Assembly: GCA_963812675.1 (NCBI GenBank)
Contig: CAWEWR010000007.1
Coordinates: forward strand, 744,001-808,000
Source: AP-15 sp963812675
GTDB taxonomy: Bacteria; Pseudomonadota; Alphaproteobacteria; ATCC43930; CGMCC-115725
Length of the DNA stretch: 64,000 nt
Reading direction: 5' to 3'
Numbering within the stretch: the stretch's first letter is position 1; each line of letters begins with the position of its first letter. Shown one piece after another: positions 1-7,576 of this stretch. Below the pieces are notes generated by a model, which saw only the letters and a program-made list of their open reading frames with translations, was not told the DNA's origin and did no database searches. The position numbers and the translations under genes were made by a program.

Positions 1-1
1 T

Positions 2-70
2 GCGCATCTGACGGTAGCCGAGGGTCTGGGACCGCTCCTCGCCAATGTACCGTCTGGCTCGGCGCAGTAA
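2..70 (+). CDS. 3' end of an unidentified gene (partial)
   Basis: An open frame enters from the left edge and ends at a TAA, giving 22 residues ending in VPSGSAQ. It has the same strand and orientation as the two following genes, so it may be the tail of an upstream member of that group. Too little is visible to name a family, and it could be chance. Confidence 0.25.
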   Translation, partial: AHLTVAEGLGPLLANVPSGSAQ

Positions 71-120
71 ATCGAACAATTAGTGTCCCGATCGAGAAGT
101 TTGAGAGAGCAGGTCTTGTT

Positions 121-207
121 GTCATTGCGAGGAGCGTAGCGACGAAGCAATCCCGAGCGGTGGAGCACGATCGGCACGAGATTGCTTCGCTGCGCTCGCA
201 ATGACGA
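121..207. repeat. Interspersed inverted-repeat element (REP/MITE-like)
   Basis: Two arms face each other: a left arm at 122-152 beginning TCATTGCGAG and ending GAAGCAATC, and a right arm at 180-207 beginning GATTGCTTCG and ending GCAATGACG. They are near-perfect reverse complements around about 27 bases. Repeats with these ends are common between genes in alphaproteobacteria. It lies in the leader region of the SDR gene and has no coding capacity. Confidence 0.75.
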
Positions 208-282
208 CCTCTTTGATCTCAACGATGTCGCGTTCAACACACTGGGCCGCCCCTAGAGCAGCTCCATCCAAAGGACATCACG

Positions 283-1020
283 ATGACCAGTAAGCTTGCA
301 GATAAAGTCGCGCTCGTCATTGGCGGCAGCGCCGGCATCGGCCTCGGCATCGCCAAGCGTTTCGTGCAAGAAGGTGCGCACGTCTTTATTACCGGTCGCC
401 GCCAAGCCCAACTGGATGAGGCAGTCGCCGCGATCGGCGGCGATGCCGCGGGGCTCCAGGGCGATACCTCTAGCCTCGCCGACCTCGACCGCATCTATGC
501 AACGATCAAGACGCAGGCCGGGCGGATCGACGTGCTGGCGGTGAATGCCGGGGTTTACGAATTCGGCACATTCGGGGAGATCACCGAGGAGCATTTCGAC
601 AAGACGTTCAACACGAATGTCCGCGGCCTACTGTTCACCGTGCAGAAGGCGCTGCCGCTGCTGACCAGGGGTTCCTCGGTGATCCTCACCGGATCGATGG
701 TGTCGATCAAAGGCTTCGCTTCCTGCTCGGTTTACAATGCATCGAAGGCCGCAGTCCGCTCGTTTGCGCGCACCTGGATCGTCGACCTCAAGGGGCGCGG
801 CATCCGCGTCAACGTGTTGAGCCCGGGATACACGGCCACCCCCGGCCTCTCGCATTTCATGACGGATGAGGAAAGAGCATCGGCCGTCGCCTCCGTCCCG
901 CTCGGCCGGATCGGCACGCCGGACGATCTCGGCAAGGCTGCGGTGTTTCTCGCCTCCGACGACAGCGCCTATGTCACTGGTATCGAGCTGTTTGTGGACG
1001 GTGGCGCGGTTCAGATCTGA
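283..1020 (+). CDS. SDR family NAD(P)-dependent oxidoreductase
   Basis: A 245-residue classical short-chain dehydrogenase/reductase. The nucleotide-binding glycine motif GGSAGIG is at residues 14-20, NAG at 88-90, and the catalytic set is complete: Asn111, Ser138, Tyr151 and Lys155 in the YNASK context. The C-terminus VTGIELFVDGG is typical of the family. Arg39-Arg40 after the second beta strand suggest a preference for NADP(H), which is an inference. It is cytosolic, and the substrate cannot be read from sequence. The luciferase-like oxidoreductase follows 39 bases downstream on the same strand, so the two are probably co-transcribed. Confidence 0.93.
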   Translation: MTSKLADKVALVIGGSAGIGLGIAKRFVQEGAHVFITGRRQAQLDEAVAAIGGDAAGLQGDTSSLADLDRIYATIKTQAGRIDVLAVNAGVYEFGTFGEITEEHFDKTFNTNVRGLLFTVQKALPLLTRGSSVILTGSMVSIKGFASCSVYNASKAAVRSFARTWIVDLKGRGIRVNVLSPGYTATPGLSHFMTDEERASAVASVPLGRIGTPDDLGKAAVFLASDDSAYVTGIELFVDGGAVQI

Positions 1021-1059
1021 GCAAGTGACGCGTCGCTAATTTATCAGGAGGGGCGAGTC

Positions 1060-2085
1060 ATGAATGACGACAGCCGAAAAATACGCTTTGGTCTTTGGTA
1101 CGACTTCCGGAATCCGCCACAGTGGCGCCAGCCCTCCGACCGGCTCTACCGCGAAATCCTCGATCAGATCGCGTGGGCCGAGAACCACGGGTTTGACGAT
1201 GTGTGGTTGTCCGAGCACCACTTCATCGAAGACGGGTACCTGCCCTCGATTTTGCCCGTAGCCGCGGCGATCGCCGCACGCACCAGCCGGATCCGCATCG
1301 TATCCGGAGTGCTCTTGGTGCCGTTTCACAATCCCGTGCGCCTTGCCGAGGACATTGCGACCGTTGATGTGATCTCCGGCGGTCGTTTCGAGCTCGGCGC
1401 CGGGGTCGGCTTCAAACGGGAAGAGTTCCAAGGTTTCGGTGTGCCTTTCAAGGAGCGCGGCGCGCGAACCAACCAATCCCTCGACATAATTCGCCGCGCG
1501 CTTGCGGGAGAGACCGTCACCTTCAAGAGCGAATTCTTCGAGTTCCACAACATCAAGGTGACACCGGAGCCGATCCAGAAGCCGCATCCGCCGATCTGGC
1601 TGGGCGGCTTCACGCCGGCGGCATTGCGCCGGGCCGCGCGCTTTGGCGATGGTTTCACGGTGCCGGGGGCGAACCGGGACGTCTACGACCGCTATGTCGC
1701 GGAGTTGCAGAAGGAGAACCGGCCCACCGATGACATTCGCTTCGCCAGCGGCACCTGGTGTCTGATCGTCTCCGACGATCCCGAGAAAACCTTCGCCGAG
1801 GCCGCCGACCACATCATCTATCAGGCCAACAATTACTCGGAATGGCTATCTGCGGCTGGACTTCAGCCGCTTGCCGCGCATCTCGGCGATCGCGAACAAC
1901 TGCGGCAGAGCGGCCTTCTCAACGTCGTCGACCCCGACACCGCGATCAGCACGATTCGGAACCTCACCGACAACGTCCCGATCACACACTTCTATTCCTG
2001 GACATTGCCGCCCGGACTGCCGCCGCGATGGGCGCAAACGCATCTGGAGTTGTTCGCAGCGAAGGTGATTCCCGCGTTTCGCTGA
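1060..2085 (+). CDS. LLM class flavin-dependent oxidoreductase
   Basis: A 341-residue bacterial luciferase-like TIM-barrel protein. Family hallmarks are the N-terminal WAENHGFDDVWLSEHHF stretch, the RIVSGVLLVPFHNP strand and the GGRFELGAGVG region. Such proteins use reduced FMN or F420 to oxidise small organic substrates, and which cofactor is used here is not determinable. The ATG is preceded by an AGGAGGGG ribosome site, so the start is firm. It probably forms a unit with the upstream SDR. No cognate flavin reductase is seen nearby. Confidence 0.93.
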   Translation: MNDDSRKIRFGLWYDFRNPPQWRQPSDRLYREILDQIAWAENHGFDDVWLSEHHFIEDGYLPSILPVAAAIAARTSRIRIVSGVLLVPFHNPVRLAEDIATVDVISGGRFELGAGVGFKREEFQGFGVPFKERGARTNQSLDIIRRALAGETVTFKSEFFEFHNIKVTPEPIQKPHPPIWLGGFTPAALRRAARFGDGFTVPGANRDVYDRYVAELQKENRPTDDIRFASGTWCLIVSDDPEKTFAEAADHIIYQANNYSEWLSAAGLQPLAAHLGDREQLRQSGLLNVVDPDTAISTIRNLTDNVPITHFYSWTLPPGLPPRWAQTHLELFAAKVIPAFR

Positions 2086-2382
2086 ATTTGCGACACCCGG
2101 CTCGTATCCGTTTATTACCTGGGCAACGGTAACCGGCGGCGGTGATCGCCGCCCGCGACGCCTGTTTCGACCGCGTCGCCGGGGCGGTGCACGCTTTCGC
2201 CGCTCAGCGGCAGTCCCACACGGTCATAGAATTGCCGTCTTCGGGATGCATGCTTACGACTTCCGGACATCGCCGGCTTGTACAACTGTTGGAGGAGCTT
2301 CCGCTGCAGATTTGCTGCAGCAGCAGCGGGAGTTCATTTTTGACTCAATTTATAGTTGTAAGAGAGCAAGCCCGGTGTCGGA
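2086..2382. other. Intergenic region between convergent genes
   Basis: No convincing gene. A GC-rich hairpin lies at 2135-2153 (GGCGGCG, five-base loop, CGCCGCC) just beyond the luciferase-like gene, without a T-run. A CTGCAG-rich stretch lies at 2300-2330 and an AT-rich patch at 2335-2365. Confidence 0.5.
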
Positions 2383-2841
2383 TCACAACGGCGTCGCGAG
2401 CAGGGTGGGGACGGCGAAGGTGTCGAGGAGGACCAGCTTGTCGCGGATTTTGAGGCGCTGTCGCAAGACTTCGAGCCGGTCGCGGTAGAGGCCGGTTGCG
2501 AACAGCCGGGTTTCACCTTCCTGGTCGGTCTGAAAGACGGCGAACGGTGCCTCGACCGTCAGGCCGGCATCGACGATCCGCGGTAGGCCGATGACGTGGC
2601 GGTCGGTGTGGATGTTGTATTTGTTGGCTTCGCGCAATGCCCGGATGCGGTCTTCGAGCATCGCTCGGCTATCGCAAAAAACCAATGCTGCCGGCAGGCC
2701 GCGGTCGAAGTTCTCCCGTGGGGCGATCTGATACCGGCACTTCTCGGCGAAGAGGTCGAGCCATTCGTCGAACCTTGCCATATCGATCAGCGCGCCGTAT
2801 TCGGCGAGCAGATCGCAGACCTCGGCGCGATCGGCGTTCAT
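2383..2841 (-). CDS. Aromatic-ring-hydroxylating dioxygenase, small (beta) subunit
   Basis: A 152-residue protein of the ring-hydroxylating dioxygenase beta-subunit fold (cone-shaped SnoaL/NTF2-like). It opens with an acidic helix followed by LIDMARFDEWLDLFAEKCRYQI, the usual start of these subunits, and continues with the family pattern RIRALREANKYNIHTDRHVIG. The beta subunit is structural and assists assembly of the alpha3beta3 oxygenase. Its start overlaps the stop of the alpha gene by four bases, so the two are translationally coupled. Confidence 0.9.
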   Translation of the reverse strand: MNADRAEVCDLLAEYGALIDMARFDEWLDLFAEKCRYQIAPRENFDRGLPAALVFCDSRAMLEDRIRALREANKYNIHTDRHVIGLPRIVDAGLTVEAPFAVFQTDQEGETRLFATGLYRDRLEVLRQRLKIRDKLVLLDTFAVPTLLATPL

Positions 2842-4091
2842 CGCACTGCGCCCTCCGGTTCGATGCCCAACAGCTCGGCGTAAAACGACCAGAAGCCGCG
2901 CAACGGCACGTCGGTCACCCGGTAATCGCGGTCGGAAATCACTCCGCCGCCGCCGAGCTCGATGACCGTGGCGCGGTCGGGGTCGGGTCTGGAGGCGCGG
3001 TGGGCGATCTCGATCGCCTCGCCGTCCTCCATCGAGACGAGGCCGGCGGGACCGACGAGATTGACCTGGCGCAACCGGTGCAAGGTCATCTCGGGCGCGT
3101 CGTCCTGGTAGCCGAGCATCGTCTGAAACACCTCGACCTCGTCGATGCCGCGCGGGCGGATCTGGCGCACCGCCAGGCTGTTGCTGATCTGCACAAAGAC
3201 CGCGGACGGGAAAACCGAGGTGATCACGAGATTGAGCTTGTCGTCGCGCTCAGGACGGAAGGCGACGAGCGACGGCTCCTTCAGCGACAGGAAGTCGTTG
3301 CGCACCCCGGCGCCGGCGTAAGCGGCGCGGGCGAACTCGTCGGTGTCGCTGTCGGCCTCCGCCCAGGTGATGTTGTGACGGTGCCGTGCGTCCATCTTGA
3401 CCCCGCCCTTCTGCGTCGACCGGTCGAGCCCGAAGGTGACGAGAAATTCGTGCAGCAGGCTGGCGTGGTAGTTGTCGCGAGTATTCTCGGCATAGAGCTT
3501 CCAGTTTCCGCGGATCCGCTGGCGATTGTAGCCGAGCACCCGGACCGGCCGGTCGAAGAGGCGCCGCAGATGCGCCAGGATCGGTGGGCCGAGGTAATCT
3601 TCGAGCGGCTCGGCGTCCTCGGCCAGTGTGCCGAATACCGCGCCGTTGATGATGCCGACCCTCAACGGGCGCAGCCCGTGCTGAGACATCTCAAAGCTCG
3701 GGTCGAGGCCGCCCTTGCCCCGGATGCCGCGGCGGAACGGGATCGCCCGCAGCGAGCCGTCGAGCCCATAGCACCATTGGTGATAGATGCAGATATGCTC
3801 GTCGGCATTGCCGGACAGCTCGCGACGGACCAACGCGCCGCGATGTGCACAACGGTTGACGAAGGCCTTGACCGCACCCGATTTGTCGCGATTAAAGATG
3901 ACGGGCGTGTCGCCGACCCAGGTCGCCCGGAAATCCCCCGGCTCGGGGATTTCGCAGTCGAGGCCGAGATAGCTCCACACCGGCCCGCGAAAGATCCGCT
4001 CCTGCTCCTGGGCGTAGATTTCGGCATCGTGATAAAGGCGGTAAGGCACTCGGCTGTAATCGAGCGCCGGCCAAATCGCAGCGGTCACCAT
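2838..4091 (-). CDS. Aromatic ring-hydroxylating dioxygenase, Rieske (alpha) subunit
   Basis: A 417-residue terminal oxygenase large subunit. The N-terminal Rieske domain carries Cys81, His83, Cys101 and His104. The catalytic domain has the mononuclear-iron motif with Asp206, His209 and His214 (DNYHASLLH), and an acidic MEDGEA stretch near the C-terminus supplies the likely third iron ligand. It hydroxylates an aromatic substrate with electrons from a reductase, but no ferredoxin or reductase gene lies next to it, so the partner must be elsewhere. It sits upstream of its beta subunit and downstream of a small ABM monooxygenase. Family resemblance is to benzoate/anthranilate/salicylate-type oxygenases. 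The exact substrate is unknown. Confidence 0.93.
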   Translation of the reverse strand: MVTAAIWPALDYSRVPYRLYHDAEIYAQEQERIFRGPVWSYLGLDCEIPEPGDFRATWVGDTPVIFNRDKSGAVKAFVNRCAHRGALVRRELSGNADEHICIYHQWCYGLDGSLRAIPFRRGIRGKGGLDPSFEMSQHGLRPLRVGIINGAVFGTLAEDAEPLEDYLGPPILAHLRRLFDRPVRVLGYNRQRIRGNWKLYAENTRDNYHASLLHEFLVTFGLDRSTQKGGVKMDARHRHNITWAEADSDTDEFARAAYAGAGVRNDFLSLKEPSLVAFRPERDDKLNLVITSVFPSAVFVQISNSLAVRQIRPRGIDEVEVFQTMLGYQDDAPEMTLHRLRQVNLVGPAGLVSMEDGEAIEIAHRASRPDPDRATVIELGGGGVISDRDYRVTDVPLRGFWSFYAELLGIEPEGAVR

Positions 4092-4109
4092 CGCCGTGTC
4101 CAGGGAAGT

Positions 4110-4400
4110 TCAACGGGTCCGTTTGTACTCGTAATCCTCGCGCTCGCCGCTGCCGACACGCAGTTGCGGGTTCAGGGCGGGGCGAGTCGCCTGCAGTTTG
4201 GCATGAGTGTCGAGCGCCGCCTGGTCAGACCAACGTTCCAGCAAAACCAGCTTGTCCGGGTTGAGCGCACTCTGGAAAACCTCGAATTGCTCGCAGCCGG
4301 GTTCCTTCATGCACTCCTCGCAACGCGCCCTATACGCCTGCGCGAGCTCGGACCCTTTTCCCGGTGCGGCCGTGATCGTGACGAGAAGCCGAACTGCCAT
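4110..4400 (-). CDS. ABM domain (quinol monooxygenase-like) protein
   Basis: A 96-residue antibiotic-biosynthesis-monooxygenase fold protein starting MAVRLLVTITAAPGK, with the family signature PGCEQFEVFQSALNPDKLVLLERW. These dimeric alpha/beta-barrel proteins oxidise quinols or phenolics without cofactors, or act in degradation pathways. The start is the ATG at 4400 because GGAGGGG precedes it by a few bases. An upstream in-frame start lacks this site. It is first in a likely three-gene operon with the ring hydroxylase subunits, which suggests a role on the hydroxylated aromatic product. Confidence 0.85.
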   Translation of the reverse strand: MAVRLLVTITAAPGKGSELAQAYRARCEECMKEPGCEQFEVFQSALNPDKLVLLERWSDQAALDTHAKLQATRPALNPQLRVGSGEREDYEYKRTR

Positions 4401-4511
4401 ATCCCCTCCAATACCTGGTAAAGAACTCAAGCAGTACGATCGCGGTACAACGCCGTCAAGGACGGCCCGCGGGGTTTTGTCCGGTTACCGAGGTCACTTG
4501 TCTTCGGACTT

Positions 4512-5180
4512 ATGTTCAGGTTTAATTCCTCTCATTCGAACAGCCGCACGGCTCACCACCTGATGGCACCGCCACCCCTCAGCGATGGAAATAGAACACC
4601 CGCAGGACACGGAAATATCGCGAGCTTCCCAATAATCGATCTCCGTCATAAACGAGAAAGACTGATCGCCATTATCCGGCGTCAGTCTCTATTACAGAAT
4701 CGCGATTTTGTGCTCGCTTCGGGACGATCGAGCGACTTCTTTTTCGATATGAAGAAAACGATGTTCGATCCGGAGGGAGCGGCGCTGTTGGCAGACCTGC
4801 TGTTCGACGCGATCAAGGCCGAGGATGTCGAATACGTCGGGGGGCTGGAGACCGGAGCAATTCCGATCGTCGCGGCTCTGTGTGCAAGAAGCTGGCCCGA
4901 AAAACCGCTCAAGGGCTTTTTTGTGCGCAAGGAAAACAAGGGGCACGGCACCGATCAACGGATCGACGGCCTGCTCCAAAGGGGATCGAAAGTCATTCTC
5001 TTCGAAGACGTCACGACCACCGGCGGCTCGGCGATGCAGGCGGTGGACCAGGCGCGGCAATTGGAATGCACGGTGTTGAGGGTCGTCTCGGTGGTCGACC
5101 GCCTGGAAGGAGCCGCAGAGAACTTCCGAGCGGCGGGTATCGAGTTCGAGTCAGTGTTCACCTGGCGTGATTTCAGTTGA
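4512..5180 (+). CDS. pyrE: Orotate phosphoribosyltransferase
   Basis: OPRT converts orotate and PRPP to OMP in pyrimidine synthesis. The flexible catalytic loop RKENKGHG is at residues 139-146 and the PRPP-binding motif VILFEDVTTTGGS at 161-173. The protein is 222 residues from the first ATG, slightly longer than usual. The first 45 residues are poorly conserved in appearance and no ribosome site precedes either ATG at 4512 or 4563, so the true start may be further in. An unknown protein overlaps its stop codon. Confidence 0.92.
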   Translation: MFRFNSSHSNSRTAHHLMAPPPLSDGNRTPAGHGNIASFPIIDLRHKRERLIAIIRRQSLLQNRDFVLASGRSSDFFFDMKKTMFDPEGAALLADLLFDAIKAEDVEYVGGLETGAIPIVAALCARSWPEKPLKGFFVRKENKGHGTDQRIDGLLQRGSKVILFEDVTTTGGSAMQAVDQARQLECTVLRVVSVVDRLEGAAENFRAAGIEFESVFTWRDFS

Positions 5181-5539
5181 GCCAATCGGTCATCGACCTG
5201 GCGGCGGCGCATCTGAGGCGTCAATTTCTTTATCAGGCGCAACGCGGCCGGTTCGGCAGTTTGGACGCTTTGCTGGAGCTGGCGATTTCCGCCCGGGGAT
5301 GTGTCGCATCATCGATGTCGCCGAGCCGGGTGACGGTGGCTTTTGTTCTCGAAAGGGTGCTCGTCCAGTGTGCCGAATACCTTGAAGCGCGGCCGGTGCC
5401 GATCTCGGAGATTGCTCAATTGGCCGACCGGCTCAATCGGTCGGTTTCACGCGCCGTCGAGTATCTCGCCGGAGCCGACGACGATCCGATCGACATCACA
5501 GCCGCTCTGGTCAAGTCGCGTCCGGCGAGAGACCGGTAA
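5177..5539 (+). CDS. Hypothetical protein coupled to pyrE
   Basis: A 120-residue, mostly helical soluble protein of unknown function. Translation most plausibly begins at a TTG that overlaps the pyrE stop (TTGA), which suggests coupling by ribosome re-initiation. The C-terminal half (PISEIAQLADRLNRSVSRAV) resembles a helix-turn-helix pair but I cannot confirm DNA binding. It has no signal peptide or membrane segment. Strong GC third-position bias supports coding. Confidence 0.6.
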   Translation: MSQSVIDLAAAHLRRQFLYQAQRGRFGSLDALLELAISARGCVASSMSPSRVTVAFVLERVLVQCAEYLEARPVPISEIAQLADRLNRSVSRAVEYLAGADDDPIDITAALVKSRPARDR

Positions 5540-5551
5540 TCACCAGGAGGA

Positions 5552-6505
5552 TCATTGCAAACTGTCCCTCAGCAGAGCGGCGAGACGAACGCCCGCTTTC
5601 GCCAACTGCTCCTTGACGGCGGCGACGGCGCGGTCGCGATAGCGGGCATCCAGCCGGTATAGCGGGATTGGCCCACAAGCATCCGTCTCGCCCTTCCGCA
5701 CTGGAGAGGTGAACTGACCGCCTGCTTCGGCCGGAAGGCCGTATACGACCGACTTCGCGAGTTCGTACAATTCCTGCGCCCATTCTTCTGGAGTGCCACC
5801 GGACCATTTGCGGATATCGACTGCGGTCAGCCTGGCAGCGATCTGCTCGGCGGCCTTGGCCGGGTTCTTCCCCTCCGCCTCGGCGACCAAGTCGTCCTCC
5901 CAGTAAATACTGAGCCGAACCGGGGTCTTGCTCCCGGGCGGAAGAACCGCGGCACAGCGCCCGCTCTGGTCGTTGCGCTCGATCGCGAAAAGTGGGTCAT
6001 GGATATCGCCGACAAGATTGAGCAAGAATTGCAGGGCCATCAGCCGCTCCGGTTCCGAGGTGCTGGGCTCGCGCAGCTCCTTTGCGAACTGCTCGATCTT
6101 GTCGACAATGCAGTCGTCTTGCGGCCCGTGGCTCGCCGGCATCATCGTTCGCAAGCCGGGTCGGCCGAAACAGGCTTTGTTCAAATCGGTCTTGTCGGGA
6201 TCGAATTTCACGTAATGCCACTTCGACGTCGCCGCTCGTCCTTCCGGGCTCTTCTCGCGCAGCGCATCGGCCCAGATTGCCTCTCCGGCTATGTCGGTCG
6301 TCGTCCAGGTATTCGATTTATCGGCCGCAAGAATCTCGGTAAGCTTCTTTTCGACCAGCGGATCCCCGGTCTGAAGGAGCCGATCGGCGAGCAGGGCGAT
6401 GATCGCGTGTGCCTCGCCACCCCACGCCCAGCCCAACGGAGGCTCCCAGAGGAGGGCTGCCGGCACCAAACAGAGAATTGCGGAGCAAAGTCGAAGGCGG
6501 GTCAT
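5552..6505 (-). CDS. S1/P1 nuclease family protein with an incomplete zinc site
   Basis: A 317-residue secreted protein. The signal peptide is predicted to end so that Trp28 becomes the mature N-terminus, as in nuclease P1, where the N-terminal Trp is a zinc ligand. By alignment with P1, Trp28, His33, Asp80, His97 and Asp167 are kept. The position of P1 His116 is Asn163, His126 is Phe173, His149 is Ser199 and Asp153 is Glu203. The family feature GDIHDPL is recognisable. Thus the Zn3 site looks intact, Zn1 has lost one ligand and Zn2 is essentially gone. It may be a weak or altered phosphodiesterase, or a binding protein. It converges with the preceding gene with 12 bases between. Confidence 0.85.
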   Translation of the reverse strand: MTRLRLCSAILCLVPAALLWEPPLGWAWGGEAHAIIALLADRLLQTGDPLVEKKLTEILAADKSNTWTTTDIAGEAIWADALREKSPEGRAATSKWHYVKFDPDKTDLNKACFGRPGLRTMMPASHGPQDDCIVDKIEQFAKELREPSTSEPERLMALQFLLNLVGDIHDPLFAIERNDQSGRCAAVLPPGSKTPVRLSIYWEDDLVAEAEGKNPAKAAEQIAARLTAVDIRKWSGGTPEEWAQELYELAKSVVYGLPAEAGGQFTSPVRKGETDACGPIPLYRLDARYRDRAVAAVKEQLAKAGVRLAALLRDSLQ

Positions 6506-6568
6506 CGCGTCGGTTGGAATCGAATGGGTGTGTTGCGGGTCTAGCTCCTATGGTACCATTATAAGGGC

Positions 6569-7369
6569 TTGAGCACGCAACCGGCCCCGGTTCGGCAAAG
6601 CAAGATGAGCGGCGGTCGCATCCTCACCAGCCCGATCCTCTGGGTCGGGCTCTTCTTTGCAGTGCTGGTGCTGCGGATGGAAGCGCTGAGACCAGTCTTC
6701 CAGTGGGCGTTTCCTGGCATCGAGCCCGTGATCTACCAGCGCAGCAGCTTTCTTGCGTTGTTCCTGTCGCACTTCGCACTCGTCGCAGCGGCGAGCCTTG
6801 CGGCGATATCGGTCGGTCTCTCGCTCGCGGTTCTGGTCACGCGTCCCGCCGGACGGGATTTCCGATTGATGGTGAACACTCTGGCGACCGTGGGCCAGAC
6901 CTTGCCGCCCGCCGCCGTTCTGGCGATTGCCGTCCCGGCCGTCGGATATGGCTCCCGCCCGACGGTGCTGGCCCTGTTTCTCTACGGTCTCCTGCCGATC
7001 ATCGCGAGCGCGATCGCCGGTCTGGAAGGAGTGCCGGGCGCTGTACGCGAAGCAGCCATGGGGCTGGGGCTTTCGTCTTGGCAGCAGCTACGCGACGTGG
7101 AATTGCCTTTGGCTTCCCCGGTGATCCTTTCAGGAATACGCGTCTCGGTCACGATCGCCATCGGCACGGCGACGATCGGATCCACGGTCGGCGCCTTGAC
7201 GCTCGGCACTCCGATCTTTAATGGCTTGGTCGCCGACAAGCTGCCCTTCGTCATCGAAGGCGCTGTTCTGGTCGCGTTGTTTGCGATCGTCACCGATCTG
7301 TCGTTCGCGGGCCTCGAACGATGGCTGCGGCGCGAAACCGGACAGCTAGTCAGCGAAACCAATCGATGA
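6569..7369 (+). CDS. ABC transporter permease, OpuB/ProW-type
   Basis: A 266-residue inner-membrane permease with about six hydrophobic segments. It carries the binding-protein-dependent transport motif EAAMGLGLSSWQQLRDVELPLASPVILSGIR, in which EAA and the glycine contact the ATPase. The closing IGSTVGALTLGTPIFNGL region matches glycine betaine/choline permeases. The start is a TTG at 6569; an ATG at 6605 is an alternative. No ATPase or substrate-binding gene adjoins it, so it depends on components encoded elsewhere or is a remnant of a split operon. Confidence 0.85.
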   Translation: MSTQPAPVRQSKMSGGRILTSPILWVGLFFAVLVLRMEALRPVFQWAFPGIEPVIYQRSSFLALFLSHFALVAAASLAAISVGLSLAVLVTRPAGRDFRLMVNTLATVGQTLPPAAVLAIAVPAVGYGSRPTVLALFLYGLLPIIASAIAGLEGVPGAVREAAMGLGLSSWQQLRDVELPLASPVILSGIRVSVTIAIGTATIGSTVGALTLGTPIFNGLVADKLPFVIEGAVLVALFAIVTDLSFAGLERWLRRETGQLVSETNR

Positions 7370-7496
7370 GGATGCCGAAGATGAAGACCGTGACCCCGCT
7401 CCACAACAGAAGGGCGAGAATGGTTTGTGCCCGGGCCGCATCCGGCACTACCCGAGAAAAATAGGCTGACCGCAGCATACGCATGGCGTCGCTCAT
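7350..7496 (-). CDS. Possible small single-span membrane protein
   Basis: A 48-codon frame opposite the end of the permease, overlapping it by 20 bases. It starts MSDAMRMLRSAYFSR and has one strongly hydrophobic segment (TILALLLWSGVTVFIFGIL) closing with DWFR. It resembles a one-helix membrane protein of the type often missed by gene finders. No good ribosome site precedes the ATG, so the call is tentative. Confidence 0.35.
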   Translation of the reverse strand: MSDAMRMLRSAYFSRVVPDAARAQTILALLLWSGVTVFIFGILIDWFR

Positions 7497-7576
7497 CCAG
7501 CAGCTTGGAGGTTGACTTTAGCTGCGGCACGATGCGGGTGTCGAACGAAATTTTAACCAACATTCGCGAGTAGCAA

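Noticed and set aside
2637..4421. A 594-codon open frame on the plus strand opposite the ring hydroxylase genes
   Set aside because: It is fully antisense to two clear genes, has no recognisable domain and is rich in Arg, Asp and Ala, as expected of a mirror frame in GC-rich coding DNA.
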